A DNA stretch of 64,000 bases from an uncultured Alphaproteobacteria bacterium (GCA_943789475.1 CALSUG010000002.1:62001-126000); one strand, 5' to 3'. Counted from the first letter of the stretch, positions 35,263-44,264 are shown. The notes: a model not told the origin generated them from the letters alone. Numbers and translations: made by a program.

Positions 35263-36393
35263 ATGCAAAAAAATATCGTTATATGCGGTTACAAACGCTC
35301 CCCCTTTCATTTTGCAAATAAAGGTGCGTTGGCAAAAGTAAGACCCGATGACATGGCTGCAGCTGTTATTAATGCGTTGCTATTGGAAACAGGTGTCAAT
35401 AAAGACGACATTGAAGACGTTTTAATGGGATGTGCATTCCCCGAGGCCGAACAAGGGTTTAACCTTGCAAAAATCGTAGGGCAAATTTGTGAACTACCTG
35501 CATCTGTTGCGGGTGCAACCGTTAACCGTTTTTGTGGATCATCCATGACAACCATGCATATGGCCGCGGGTTACATGCAAATGGGTGCGGGTGATGTTTA
35601 TATCGCCTCAGGGGTGGAAAGCATGTCACGCATTCCAATGGGTGGGTTTAACCCAATGCCAAATCCTGCATTGGCCAAAACATTCCCCGATGCATATATC
35701 AGTATGGGAACAACCGCGGAAAATTTAGCGAATAAATATGAGATTAGCCGTGAAGAACAAGACGCGTTTGCACTTGCATCACATCAAAAGGCATCAAACG
35801 CCGTTTCAACAGGTAAATTTGATGATGAAATCGTGGGCGTTGGTGAAGTTGCCGAAGATGGATGTATCCGCCATGACGCAACGTTGGAAGGTTTCGCAGG
35901 ATTAAAGCTAGCTTTTGATGAAAATGGATCTGTCACGGCCGGAACATCATCACCATTAACCGATGGTGCATCGGCGGTATTACTTGCAACAGAAGAATAC
36001 GCGGACAAACATGGTTTACCTAAATTGGCGCGTATCAAATCAATCGCAACAGCCGGATGTCAGGCGGACATCATGGGTATTGGTCCTGTGCCGGCAACGC
36101 AAAAGGCGTTGGATCGCGCAGGAATAACATTAGCCGATGTTGGGCTAATCGAATTGAATGAAGCCTTTGCCGCGCAAGGAATGTCTGTTTTGAAAGAATT
36201 GGGTGTTGAAAACACAGATCACGTCAATGTTGATGGTGGTGCGATTGCATTGGGCCATCCGCTGGGTGCATCGGGCGCACGTATTACGGGTAAATTAGCA
36301 TCATTGATGAAGCGTGAAGGCGTGCAATATGGCCTCGCGACAATGTGTATTGGTGGCGGTCAAGGTGTTGCGACAGTTCTTGAAAAAATATAA
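35263..36393 (+). CDS. Thiolase (acetyl-CoA acyltransferase)
   Basis: The 376-residue protein has the thiolase active site: Cys91 in VNRFCGSSM, the His in GGAIALGHPLGASGAR and the second Cys in MCIGGGQG. It could act in beta-oxidation (FadA-like, degradative) or in acetoacetyl-CoA formation; the internal loop PMPNPALAKTFPDAYISMGTTAENLA is the degradative FadA-like type. No hydratase/dehydrogenase partner is in the window. AAAGGA precedes the ATG. Confidence 0.9.
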   Translation: MQKNIVICGYKRSPFHFANKGALAKVRPDDMAAAVINALLLETGVNKDDIEDVLMGCAFPEAEQGFNLAKIVGQICELPASVAGATVNRFCGSSMTTMHMAAGYMQMGAGDVYIASGVESMSRIPMGGFNPMPNPALAKTFPDAYISMGTTAENLANKYEISREEQDAFALASHQKASNAVSTGKFDDEIVGVGEVAEDGCIRHDATLEGFAGLKLAFDENGSVTAGTSSPLTDGASAVLLATEEYADKHGLPKLARIKSIATAGCQADIMGIGPVPATQKALDRAGITLADVGLIELNEAFAAQGMSVLKELGVENTDHVNVDGGAIALGHPLGASGARITGKLASLMKREGVQYGLATMCIGGGQGVATVLEKI

Positions 36394-36413
36394 ATATTTT
36401 AAATTTTAAAAAT

Positions 36414-36512
36414 AATGGTTGGGCGCGTATTACATTGGGTGATCGTCGTTCAGGATTTGTGCATGGTGATAATATTGCACGTCGTCCAACGGGTTACCGT
36501 TGCCCTAAATAA
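36414..36512 (+). pseudogene. Remnant of an SH3-domain gene (C-terminal fragment)
   Basis: In frame from about 36414 to the TAA at 36510-36512 the DNA reads NGWARITLGDRRSGFVHGDN and ends in YRCPK. That is the last third of a bacterial SH3 domain with the same layout as the neighbour's DGWASVLL...FWVSG...QRCQ end. There is no start codon and no room for the rest between here and the thiolase stop at 36393. The simplest reading is a decayed duplicate of the downstream SH3 gene. Confidence 0.65.
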
Positions 36513-36533
36513 TTTAAAATATGTAAAATTTTA

Positions 36534-36561
36534 TTGAGTTTTTTCTTAATTATTGTATGAT
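36534..36561 (+). promoter_or_regulatory. Promoter of the SH3-domain gene
   Basis: TTGAGT (36534-36539), 16 bp, TATGAT (36556-36561). Because the -10 overlaps the upstream ATG at 36557, it also decides that translation starts at 36593. Confidence 0.6.
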
Positions 36562-36592
36562 ACGTCATTGTAAAAAAACTGGAACCTTATTA

Positions 36593-37072
36593 ATGAAAAA
36601 AATAAACTGGCCAAAAGTAAACTTAACACGCAAACAGACCATCGCAGGCGGTGTTGCCGTTGCCGCATTTGGTATCGCCCTCGGATTCGTTGGAACAAAT
36701 GCTTTCCTTAACGATAATGATAGTCAACAACGTGCTGAGGTTGCACCAAATACAGAACCAACCACATTTAAACCATTGCCGCGCCCTAAAAGAATAGTGC
36801 CACGGGCTGAAACCTTACCGCCACAATCATATCGTGATTATACGCATTATGTTGTGTCCGATGGGTTAAACGTTCGTTTTGGACCCAGTACAGATTTTTT
36901 TCTTGCCACAGCAAAACCCTTAAAACGTGGAACATGTATTAGAGTTAATCACACTAGAAGTGACGGCTGGGCAAGCGTTTTATTAAAAACAAAAACTGGA
37001 CAAAGAAATTTTTGGGTTTCGGGCCAACCTCAACATATTCGCTCCATTGGCCCAAGCCAGCGTTGTCAATAA
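36593..37072 (+). CDS. Membrane-anchored bacterial SH3-domain protein
   Basis: The 159-residue protein has a basic N-terminus, one membrane segment (about residues 17-38) that may be a signal anchor, a Pro/Arg-rich linker and a C-terminal SH3_3-type domain (YVVSDGLNVRFGPS...DGWASVLL...FWVSG). Such domains usually bind peptidoglycan or other envelope proteins in the periplasm. Two Cys near the end may form a disulfide. The start at 36593 (MKKINW) is preferred over 36557 on promoter grounds. It precedes a DUF4197 lipoprotein by 42 bases. Confidence 0.8.
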   Translation: MKKINWPKVNLTRKQTIAGGVAVAAFGIALGFVGTNAFLNDNDSQQRAEVAPNTEPTTFKPLPRPKRIVPRAETLPPQSYRDYTHYVVSDGLNVRFGPSTDFFLATAKPLKRGTCIRVNHTRSDGWASVLLKTKTGQRNFWVSGQPQHIRSIGPSQRCQ

Positions 37073-37114
37073 TCGACATTGCCCTTTAATCCATTCGTCG
37101 TTATTGTCACCCTC

Positions 37115-37867
37115 ATGAGAAAAATGATTGTAACTCTCCTTTTATCTTCAACGCTTACCCTATCTGCTTGTCAAACAAGTCGTGATGGTCAGGCAACCAA
37201 TTGGGGATCATTGGCACAAGATGTCTTAAATAGTCAATTATTCCAATCCACCGCGATGAGCGCACTATCATCTAGTGAAATTTCCGCGGGCTTGCGTGAG
37301 GCATTGAATGTCGGGACAAATGCCGTCGTATCTCAATTGGGTCAATCGGGAGGATTTAACCTTGATCCACTCATTCGCATTGCTTTGCCAAAAGAATTAG
37401 AAACCGTTGATAATACCCTATCAAAATTGGATATGGACGGCCTTACCAAAGATTTAAAAAATCGTATGAATGCGGCGGCAGAAATCGCGACACCGCGTGC
37501 GAAAGAATTATTTGTAAATGCGATTACAAATATGACCATCACAGATGCTCAAAATATATTGGGTGGTGCAAATGACGCGGCAACGCAATATTTACGCCAA
37601 TCAATGGGGGCACAATTGGGAAATGATATATCACCTATTATCCAAAATGCGTTAAACCAGGCAGGCGCAATGCAGGCATATGACCAAGTTATGGGGCAAT
37701 ATCAAGCCTTACCATTCATGCCTGATGTAAAATCAAACCTAAATGACTATGTCGTTGATAAAGCATTGGACGGTATTTTTTATTATGTTGCACAAGAGGA
37801 AGCCGCCATTCGTGAAAATCCTGCGAAACGTGCAACTGAACTGTTACAAAAAGTGTTTGGGCAATAA
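37115..37867 (+). CDS. DUF4197 lipoprotein
   Basis: The 250-residue protein starts MRKMIVTLLLSSTLTLSAC, a lipoprotein signal with lipobox LSAC, so it should be anchored in the envelope. The mature part matches the DUF4197 family: LREALNVGTNAVVSQL, IRIALPKEL, a helix-rich middle with NMTITDAQNILGG and the end ALDGIFYYVAQEEAAIRENPAKRATELLQKVFG. Function is unknown. A frame start at 37079 would hide the signal, so 37115 is preferred. slyX follows four bases later. Confidence 0.85.
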   Translation: MRKMIVTLLLSSTLTLSACQTSRDGQATNWGSLAQDVLNSQLFQSTAMSALSSSEISAGLREALNVGTNAVVSQLGQSGGFNLDPLIRIALPKELETVDNTLSKLDMDGLTKDLKNRMNAAAEIATPRAKELFVNAITNMTITDAQNILGGANDAATQYLRQSMGAQLGNDISPIIQNALNQAGAMQAYDQVMGQYQALPFMPDVKSNLNDYVVDKALDGIFYYVAQEEAAIRENPAKRATELLQKVFGQ

Positions 37868-37870
37868 ATC

Positions 37871-38077
37871 ATGTCAGATAAAAAATTAATGGAAATCGAA
37901 ACCACATTAGCCCATCAGGAAAAAACGATTGCCGATCTTTCCGACGTGATTAATGATCAATGGAAAGAGATTGAAGCCCTTAAGCGTCAATTAAAAATGA
38001 CCAATAATAAAATTGAAGAGTTAGAATCCAGTGCGGGTCAACAGGATCAATCCAACGTTAAACCACCACATTGGTAA
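37871..38077 (+). CDS. slyX: SlyX family protein
   Basis: The 68-residue protein is a continuous coiled coil ending PPHW, the hallmark layout of SlyX (E. coli ends PPHY). The role is unknown; the name comes from a locus affecting lysis by phage phiX174. It is probably co-transcribed with the DUF4197 lipoprotein upstream. Confidence 0.9.
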   Translation: MSDKKLMEIETTLAHQEKTIADLSDVINDQWKEIEALKRQLKMTNNKIEELESSAGQQDQSNVKPPHW

Positions 38078-38079
38078 AA

Positions 38080-38334
38080 ATGATGACAATTGAACACGAC
38101 ATTAAAGATATCAAAAACCGCAATAAACAGGTTGAAAGCGATAAAGCGTGGGAAGTGTCGAAAACACGCCGCTTTACAATTGCACTTATCACTTACCTTA
38201 TCGCGGTATATTATATGCGTATTTTAGGCATTGAGGATTACTATTTTCATGCTTTTGTACCAACTGGAGGATACCTTTTATCGACCCTTGCCTTACCAAA
38301 CATAAAGCGTATTTGGATCAAAATTATAAATTGA
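38080..38334 (+). CDS. Small two-TM membrane protein
   Basis: This 84-residue protein has a charged N-terminal helix (IKDIKNRNKQVESDKAWEVSKTRR) and two membrane segments joined by a short loop. The DKAWEVSKTRR segment looks like a conserved bacterial two-TM motif, but I cannot name the family. The ATG at 38080 or the next at 38083 is the likely start; the frame is open to a TTG at 38071 inside the slyX end. The stop TGA lies inside the -35 of the protease promoter. Confidence 0.7.
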   Translation: MMTIEHDIKDIKNRNKQVESDKAWEVSKTRRFTIALITYLIAVYYMRILGIEDYYFHAFVPTGGYLLSTLALPNIKRIWIKIIN

Positions 38335-38359
38335 CATAAGATAGCAATTAAAGTATTAT
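38331..38359 (+). promoter_or_regulatory. Strong promoter giving a probably leaderless protease mRNA
   Basis: TTGACA (38331-38336), 17 bp, TATTAT (38354-38359). The ATG begins at 38366, seven bases after the -10, which is where transcription should start. Confidence 0.75.
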
Positions 38360-38365
38360 CATCCC

Positions 38366-39514
38366 ATGAAATTCAGGACATTTTTTGGATTATGTAGTAG
38401 CGGTACCGTCCTTGGTATAGGCGCAGCTCTATTTATAAATTCTGGCGAAATTACTACAGACACGCCATCTCCCGAAAACGGTAATGGCTTTACTTTATTT
38501 GATTGGGGATCCCCCCCTGATCGATCTCAATGGGCGAATACACTTCGCTCTCCTGTCAAAAGAACAGAAACAACACCTGAAGCATCCTCAATTATTACGG
38601 ATGATCGTCGTTCTGTCACAATGGCAGAAGAAAAATATGACGCAGTTGGAAATCTCAGAAGCAATATTGGATGGTGTGGTGCATCTATCACTCTAATTGA
38701 TAGATATACAGATAAACACGGCCGTGATATTATTCTAACTTCTGGACATTGTATCACCAAAGAAGGAAGCAACCAGATTGATATAAACTCCATTAATTTT
38801 ACAGCTAGCTATATTGATAAAAATAATCAATACCAAACATTCACATCAGGGGCATCTGAAGCTATAGCATGGAATGGTCGTCATGATTTCGCTGTGATAG
38901 CGCTCGAAAATCCTATTCCCGACGAAATTAAACCCGCACGAGGCATTCCTGATTACTCATTTAAAATAAATCAAAATATTTCCTCTGGCGGTTACTCTGC
39001 CGATATAAGTGAACTTACAACACATGACAATTGTCAAATTAAAGGTATTCACAGCAATGGTGTGTCAACAAATTGCGATATAACATCGGGTGATAGTGGT
39101 GGATTTTTATCAAATCCTACAACTAATAATACGCTCACAATTGTTGGAGTAAACACTTCTATCGGGAAAAATTTAACTACATATCATGATCCTATAAGAT
39201 CATCACTTTTGAACCAAATTTCTTTTTTACAACGAAGTCCTGTACCATCAACGATAATTTCAAAATTACAAAAAAAATCTACTAATTGCCTTATCGTAAC
39301 CGCAAATAACCTACGCGTACGCGAATGGGCAGGAACCGAACACCGTCAAATTACGTCTTTGTTTAATGGACAAGTTATTCCTATTTTACACAGTATTGAA
39401 GAAAATGTACCTGGTGATTGGGTAGCTGTAGAATTAGAAAACGGTCGTCGCGGCGTTGTTGCAACAAAATACAATGGAAGAACATTGGCCAGATTAACAC
39501 CATGCGGGTCTTAA
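38366..39514 (+). CDS. Secreted trypsin-like serine protease with C-terminal SH3 domain
   Basis: The 382-residue protein has an N-terminal signal/anchor (residues 1-25), a chymotrypsin-fold domain with His128 (TSGHC), Asp174 (RHDFAVI) and Ser244 (SGDSGG), and a C-terminal bacterial SH3 domain (LIVTANNLRVREWAG...GDWVAVELENGRRGVV). The complete triad implies an active endopeptidase. The SH3 part could hold it to peptidoglycan or to a target. It carries its own consensus promoter and appears to be translated without a leader. It converges on the L,D-transpeptidase with overlapping stops. Confidence 0.88.
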   Translation: MKFRTFFGLCSSGTVLGIGAALFINSGEITTDTPSPENGNGFTLFDWGSPPDRSQWANTLRSPVKRTETTPEASSIITDDRRSVTMAEEKYDAVGNLRSNIGWCGASITLIDRYTDKHGRDIILTSGHCITKEGSNQIDINSINFTASYIDKNNQYQTFTSGASEAIAWNGRHDFAVIALENPIPDEIKPARGIPDYSFKINQNISSGGYSADISELTTHDNCQIKGIHSNGVSTNCDITSGDSGGFLSNPTTNNTLTIVGVNTSIGKNLTTYHDPIRSSLLNQISFLQRSPVPSTIISKLQKKSTNCLIVTANNLRVREWAGTEHRQITSLFNGQVIPILHSIEENVPGDWVAVELENGRRGVVATKYNGRTLARLTPCGS

Positions 39515-40641
39515 CCATTTAAGTCCATCCGCGGAGCACGCGATGGTTTTTCGATAATTGGCTCAACTTCCAAAATTTCTTTTGTAATATCAATTGGCTC
39601 GTCCGGTGTTGCATCTAATAGAACAGGAATAGGAATACCGCGGCGTTGTTTCACTGCAATGCGGATTTTTTTCCAATCTAGGCGATCTTTTTTATCACCA
39701 GCCATATTTGATAAATCGGCGAATAATGTCGAGGGCACACGGTATTCTTTTATTACACCAATATCCTCATACGAGTCTGCAAGTTCATCTTCTGCGTGTG
39801 CTTCTAAATATAACACATCGTCAATCCACGCCAATTTAACGGGTTGTTTAATAACATTCACTTGCGTTCCCACAGGGATGTTTTCAAAAACCTTCACGAT
39901 GTCTTCGGGATACATACGAATACATCCAGATGAAACACGACGCCCGACGCCCAATGGTTTATGCGTTCCATGAATCAAGTATTGAGGCCAACCAAGATAA
40001 AGTGCATGCGTGCCCAACGGATTGTCGTCCCCAGGTGGCACAACGGCGGGCAATTCAGGATCGGCCTTACGCATTCGTGGTGTTGGGCGCCATGATGGGC
40101 CGTCCTTTTTACGCGTAATTTTTGTTTTCCCCGTTGGGGTATTTAAACCATCACGCCCAACCCCCAATGGATATGTTTTTAGATTTTTAGGATCAGTTAT
40201 AAAATCATACATCCGCATTTCAGCCAAATTAATGACAAGACCTTTGCGATCAACATTGTGGGGGATAAGGTGTTTTTTAGGTAAATTGATTTTAGTTCCA
40301 CGACCAGGAAGCCATGGATCAACCCCAGGATTTGCCGCAACCATTTCAACATACCCTAAATTATGTTCACGTCCCATTTCAAGAAGTGTGTCTTCGAATT
40401 TGGCACGGATGGTTTCTGTTTGTCCTATAAAATTTTGAACTTTTACAGGCTCTTCAACTGCTATTTCTTCATCACGATCATTTTGTGGTTTTTCACTGGG
40501 TTCTGGAATATCCGTATCATACGCTGGCTTTTGGGTTAGCAAAATTTTAAAATCAGGTATCGCAGGAACATTATCATTTGCACGCCCATAAAAGGGCAAA
40601 AGGCCAATAATCATCATGGTTGTGTAAATCGTAAACCGCAT
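39511..40641 (-). CDS. L,D-transpeptidase (YkuD domain)
   Basis: The 376-residue protein has a signal peptide (residues 1-22), a LysM-like segment (about 70-125) and a YkuD catalytic domain with His224 (YLIHGTHKPLG) and Cys240 (RRVSSGCIRMYP). It should form 3-3 cross-links in peptidoglycan or attach a protein to it. The ATG at 40641 is preferred to the TTG at 40671, which would extend the signal. Its C-terminal third, past the catalytic Cys, is longer than in minimal YkuD proteins. Confidence 0.92.
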   Translation of the reverse strand: MRFTIYTTMMIIGLLPFYGRANDNVPAIPDFKILLTQKPAYDTDIPEPSEKPQNDRDEEIAVEEPVKVQNFIGQTETIRAKFEDTLLEMGREHNLGYVEMVAANPGVDPWLPGRGTKINLPKKHLIPHNVDRKGLVINLAEMRMYDFITDPKNLKTYPLGVGRDGLNTPTGKTKITRKKDGPSWRPTPRMRKADPELPAVVPPGDDNPLGTHALYLGWPQYLIHGTHKPLGVGRRVSSGCIRMYPEDIVKVFENIPVGTQVNVIKQPVKLAWIDDVLYLEAHAEDELADSYEDIGVIKEYRVPSTLFADLSNMAGDKKDRLDWKKIRIAVKQRRGIPIPVLLDATPDEPIDITKEILEVEPIIEKPSRAPRMDLNG

Positions 40642-40684
40642 GAATGTTATATAGCCTATAAATCGTGACAAAACAAAGGCGATG

Positions 40685-41803
40685 TTAAACGCGCAATGGC
40701 ATCAAAACATATAGTGATGAAGAATCACTGGTATCTTGAATAATTGTTGGTCCACCAGCATCCGCCAATGTCAGGCGACATCCATCACTTTCGATTTGTG
40801 CTGTAATATCCAACAGGTAGCGTGAATTAAATCCAATTTCCAAATCCGTATTATCATTTGAAATTTCGATATCTTCAGTTGCTGATCCAGCATCAGGGCT
40901 TTGTGCACTCAACGTCATTGTTCCACCGTTAATTGCCAATTTGACAGCACGTGTTTTTTCATTTGAGATCGTTGAAACACGGTCAATCGCACTTGTGAAA
41001 ATTTTAGGATCAATTTCAACAATCTTATCATTTCCTTGTGGAATAACCTTTTGATAATCAGGGAACGTTCCATCAATCAATTTTGATGTCATAACGATAT
41101 GATCGAACTCAAAACGAATTTTGTTTTCAGATAATTGAATTGAAATTGTGTCGGCAGCTTCCTCAACAAGTTTACGAATTTCTGCAACCGCTTTGCGTGG
41201 AATAATAACGCCAGGCATGTCCACGCCACCTTCTGGTAATGGCATTTCAAATTGAGCCAAACGGTGGCCATCGGTTGCCACCGCACGTAAAACGGCAACA
41301 CCATTAGCATCCGCAGCATGAAAATAAATACCATTTAGATAATAACGTGTCTCATCATTTGACATTGCAAAACGTGTACGATCAATTAATTCACGCAAAT
41401 CATTTGCAGGAATGGCAAGTGTAATCTCCATGTCTGTTGATCCCAGTTCAGGAAAATCAGAAACAGGCAAGCAAGACAATTTAAATTGTGAACGACCGGC
41501 AGTAACTGTCATCATAGATCCACCAGGCTCTAGCGTTAGATCAACTTTAGAATCATCTGGTAATTTACGAACGATATCATGGAACGTGTGTGCTGGTGCC
41601 GTAATTGCACCTTCTGTTTGAACGTCAGCCGCCACAGATTCTTTCATTTCCAAATCCATGTCCGTTGCCGTTAATGTTAACATCCCATTTTCTGCATCCA
41701 TACGTACATTCGCAAGAATAGGAATAGTGTTCCTGCGTTCAACAACAGATTGAACGTGGGATAATGCTCTCATCAAGTCAGCGCGATCAATGGTCAGTTT
41801 CAT
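40685..41803 (-). CDS. dnaN: DNA polymerase III beta clamp
   Basis: DnaN is the sliding clamp that tethers the replicative polymerase. The 372-residue protein begins MKLTIDRADLMRALSHVQSV and ends with the family tail YVLMPLRV; three clamp domains follow in order. The frame is open six codons further upstream, but 41803 matches the family. dnaA is not adjacent here, so this is not an obvious oriC locus. rpsA lies upstream in the same direction with a terminator between. Confidence 0.97.
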   Translation of the reverse strand: MKLTIDRADLMRALSHVQSVVERRNTIPILANVRMDAENGMLTLTATDMDLEMKESVAADVQTEGAITAPAHTFHDIVRKLPDDSKVDLTLEPGGSMMTVTAGRSQFKLSCLPVSDFPELGSTDMEITLAIPANDLRELIDRTRFAMSNDETRYYLNGIYFHAADANGVAVLRAVATDGHRLAQFEMPLPEGGVDMPGVIIPRKAVAEIRKLVEEAADTISIQLSENKIRFEFDHIVMTSKLIDGTFPDYQKVIPQGNDKIVEIDPKIFTSAIDRVSTISNEKTRAVKLAINGGTMTLSAQSPDAGSATEDIEISNDNTDLEIGFNSRYLLDITAQIESDGCRLTLADAGGPTIIQDTSDSSSLYVLMPLRV

Positions 41804-41908
41804 TTTTATATCCTTTGGCAATTAATTTTAATTAGAATTGATATTAAACACTAATCATCTCTAGTCAATATAAGGCTTATGTCCTGCATGTTTTTATTCA
41901 GATAATAA

Positions 41909-41935
41909 AAAAGCCCGCTATAAAAACGGGCTTTT
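41909..41935 (-). terminator. Terminator of rpsA
   Basis: AAAAGCCCG/CGGGCTTTT, a 9-bp stem with a nine-base AT loop, followed on the minus strand by TTATTATC. It begins 27 bases past the rpsA stop. Confidence 0.85.
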
Positions 41936-41961
41936 AAATTCTTTATATAATTCGCTTTGAA

Positions 41962-43668
41962 TTATTTTTTGTCATCGCCAAGCGCAGCACCCAAAATATC
42001 ACCAAGTGAAGCACCTGATTCAGTTGAACCAAATTCTTCCATAGCTTTTTTGTTCTGCTCTTGCTCGTACACTTTGATAGACAATGTTAGTTCACGAGTT
42101 TTTGCATCGATTTTCATGATCTTTGCATCAACTTTTTCACCAACCGCTAAACGCTCTGGGCGTTGCTCTGAACGTTCGGATGAAATATCAATCTTCTTAA
42201 TGTAACCATTAAGGTTTTCATTCACTGATACTTTCACGCCTGTGCCTTCGATTTCTGTTACTGTACATGTAACAACAGAACCACGTGCAACACCGTCCAT
42301 AGCGCCTTTGAATGGGTCTTCAGTCAATTGCTTAATCCCCAATGCAACGCGCTCTTTGTCCGCATCCATTTCAAGGATTTTAGTCATGACTTTGTCACCA
42401 ACTTTATAAGACTTTAAGATCTCATCGCTTTGGTCTTCCCAAGAAATATCAGAAATGTGAACCATTCCATCAATTTCATCGTTCAATGCAACAAACAATC
42501 CAAATTCAGTGATGTTACGCACTTCACCTTCAAGCTCTTCACCAACTTTCTTGCTGTCGATGTATGCAGCCCATGGATTTTCTTGTGTTTGTTTAATACC
42601 CAAAGAAATACGACGTTTTTCAAGATCAACATCCAACACCATCACGTCAACTTCTTGTGAAGTAGAAACGATTTTACCTGGGTGAACATTTTTCTTTGTC
42701 CATGACATTTCAGATACGTGAACCAAACCTTCGATACCATCGTCAAGTTCAACAAACGCACCATAATCAGTGATGTTTGAAATACGACCTTTGTACGTTG
42801 CTCCAACAGGGTAAAGGCTTTCCGCCGCTTCCCATGGATCATCCGCCAATTGTTTCATACCCAATGACACACGATTTGTTTCCTGATTATAACGGATAAC
42901 CATAACATCGATTTGTTGTCCAACTGACAATGCCTCTGTTGGGTGGTTAACACGTTTCCAAGAAATATCAGTCACGTGAAGCAAACCGTCAATACCACCA
43001 AGGTCAACGAACGCACCGTAATCAGTGATGTTCTTAACAATACCAGTAAGGATTTTACCTTCTTCGATTGTACCCATGATTTCTGAACGTGCTTCTGCTT
43101 GTGATTCTTCAAGGATTGCACGACGTGAAACAACAATGTTTCCACGAGCACGGTCCATTTTCAAAATCTGGAATGGTTGTGGAACACCCATTAATGCAGA
43201 TACGTCACGAATTGGACGAACATCAACTTGTGATCCAGGCAAGAATGCCACAGCACCGTTAAGGTCAACTGTAAATCCGCCTTTTACCTTACCAAACATA
43301 ACACCTGTTACGTTTTCTTCTTTTGCATGAAGAACTTCAAGATCAGCCCACGCTTCTTCGCGACGCGCTTTTTCACGAGAAAGAACGGCTTCACCGTTTC
43401 TGTCTTCTAATCTTTCTACGAATACTTCAACCGCATCCCCGATTTCTAATTCAGCGCGTTGTCCCGCCAAACCAAATTCTTTCAATGGGATACGTCCTTC
43501 AGATTTCAATCCAACGTCAACCGTGATTGCATCTGAATTCATACTTACAATTGTTCCGGTCACAACCGACCCAACAAATGCTTCATTTTCACCTAACACT
43601 TCACCAAGAAGGGCGGCGAAATCATTGCTCTCTTCTCTGTCTTGTAGTTTTGCTGCAGTTCCAGCCAT
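41962..43668 (-). CDS. rpsA: 30S ribosomal protein S1
   Basis: The 568-residue protein has about six S1/OB repeats (several marked by GAFVDLGGIDGLLHVTDISW, GAFVELDDGIEGLVHVSEM and GLFVALNDEIDGMVHIS) and binds mRNA during initiation. Length and number of repeats are normal. The usual upstream cmk is absent; cmk lies 3.2 kb away beyond two orphans and an ABC exporter. A perfect DnaA box lies 68 bases upstream. Confidence 0.97.
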   Translation of the reverse strand: MAGTAAKLQDREESNDFAALLGEVLGENEAFVGSVVTGTIVSMNSDAITVDVGLKSEGRIPLKEFGLAGQRAELEIGDAVEVFVERLEDRNGEAVLSREKARREEAWADLEVLHAKEENVTGVMFGKVKGGFTVDLNGAVAFLPGSQVDVRPIRDVSALMGVPQPFQILKMDRARGNIVVSRRAILEESQAEARSEIMGTIEEGKILTGIVKNITDYGAFVDLGGIDGLLHVTDISWKRVNHPTEALSVGQQIDVMVIRYNQETNRVSLGMKQLADDPWEAAESLYPVGATYKGRISNITDYGAFVELDDGIEGLVHVSEMSWTKKNVHPGKIVSTSQEVDVMVLDVDLEKRRISLGIKQTQENPWAAYIDSKKVGEELEGEVRNITEFGLFVALNDEIDGMVHISDISWEDQSDEILKSYKVGDKVMTKILEMDADKERVALGIKQLTEDPFKGAMDGVARGSVVTCTVTEIEGTGVKVSVNENLNGYIKKIDISSERSEQRPERLAVGEKVDAKIMKIDAKTRELTLSIKVYEQEQNKKAMEEFGSTESGASLGDILGAALGDDKK

Positions 43669-43735
43669 AATAATAGTCTCTTTTCATTTTTAAATACGCT
43701 AAACACATAGAGCTTGCACGGGTTTGACCCCAGCC

Positions 43736-43744
43736 TGTGGATAA
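43736..43744 (-). other. Perfect DnaA box (TTATCCACA) upstream of rpsA
   Basis: An exact 9-base DnaA consensus lies in the rpsA upstream region, about 1.9 kb from dnaN. Third of four perfect copies. The local context (CCTGTGGATAACAGG on plus) is itself a near palindrome. Confidence 0.45.
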
Positions 43745-43794
43745 CAGGACATGTTTTACGCGTATACATCACGGATTGCAAGGATTACTTACAA

Positions 43795-44208
43795 CTAAAC
43801 TATAGCATCGTCAGGGGTCGCATTTTCAACAACTTGTTGATCTATTTTTTCTTCAATCTTTTTTTGAATTTTTTCTTCTATTTCTGCTCTCTCTTCAGGA
43901 GAAAGCCTTGCTAATTCTTCTTCAGTCAATCCTTCTTTTGCAAGAATGGCTTCACGAATGATTTCTGCAGGAGACTTCGTCATATAATCCAAAAATGCTT
44001 TAACCGAATCCGATCGTGGGCTTTCATCTATTTTTTGCGCTTCTTCAAGCGATTTCACCTCATTCAAAAAAACATCAAATGATTTGCCTATTGGTTCAGT
44101 TTTTAATTCACCCTGTATCTTCGCAGAATTTATTCTCTCCGCCTTAGCGACATCTATCCTTTGGCTATTATGTGTTGGGTTAAAAAAATGCGTTTGTATC
44201 GACGACAT
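43795..44208 (-). CDS. Orphan helical protein with acidic C-terminal repeats
   Basis: This 137-residue protein has no signal peptide or membrane segment. The C-terminal 70 residues (DYMTKSPAEIIREAILAKEG, LTEEELARLSPEERAEIEEKI) form a Glu-rich helical segment. It resembles a short, undefined motif of the type TPAE-R...LTEEDLA-SPEER found near the ends of proteobacterial proteins, but I cannot give a family name. AAGGA precedes the ATG. It is next to another orphan 56 bases upstream and may be expressed with it. Confidence 0.55.
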   Translation of the reverse strand: MSSIQTHFFNPTHNSQRIDVAKAERINSAKIQGELKTEPIGKSFDVFLNEVKSLEEAQKIDESPRSDSVKAFLDYMTKSPAEIIREAILAKEGLTEEELARLSPEERAEIEEKIQKKIEEKIDQQVVENATPDDAIV

Positions 44209-44264
44209 AATAAATCCTTACAATGGTTAAATACGATATCTAACAATGCAAAAATTATACCAAT

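Noticed and set aside
36557-36592. ATG start of the SH3 gene at 36557
   Set aside because: It lies inside the promoter -10 element (TATGAT 36556-36561), so transcription should begin after it.
40641-43744. dnaN plus a DnaA box as a replication origin
   Set aside because: dnaA is not adjacent, only one box lies here and there is no clustered set of boxes with an AT-rich unwinding block. The other three boxes are 9 kb or more away.
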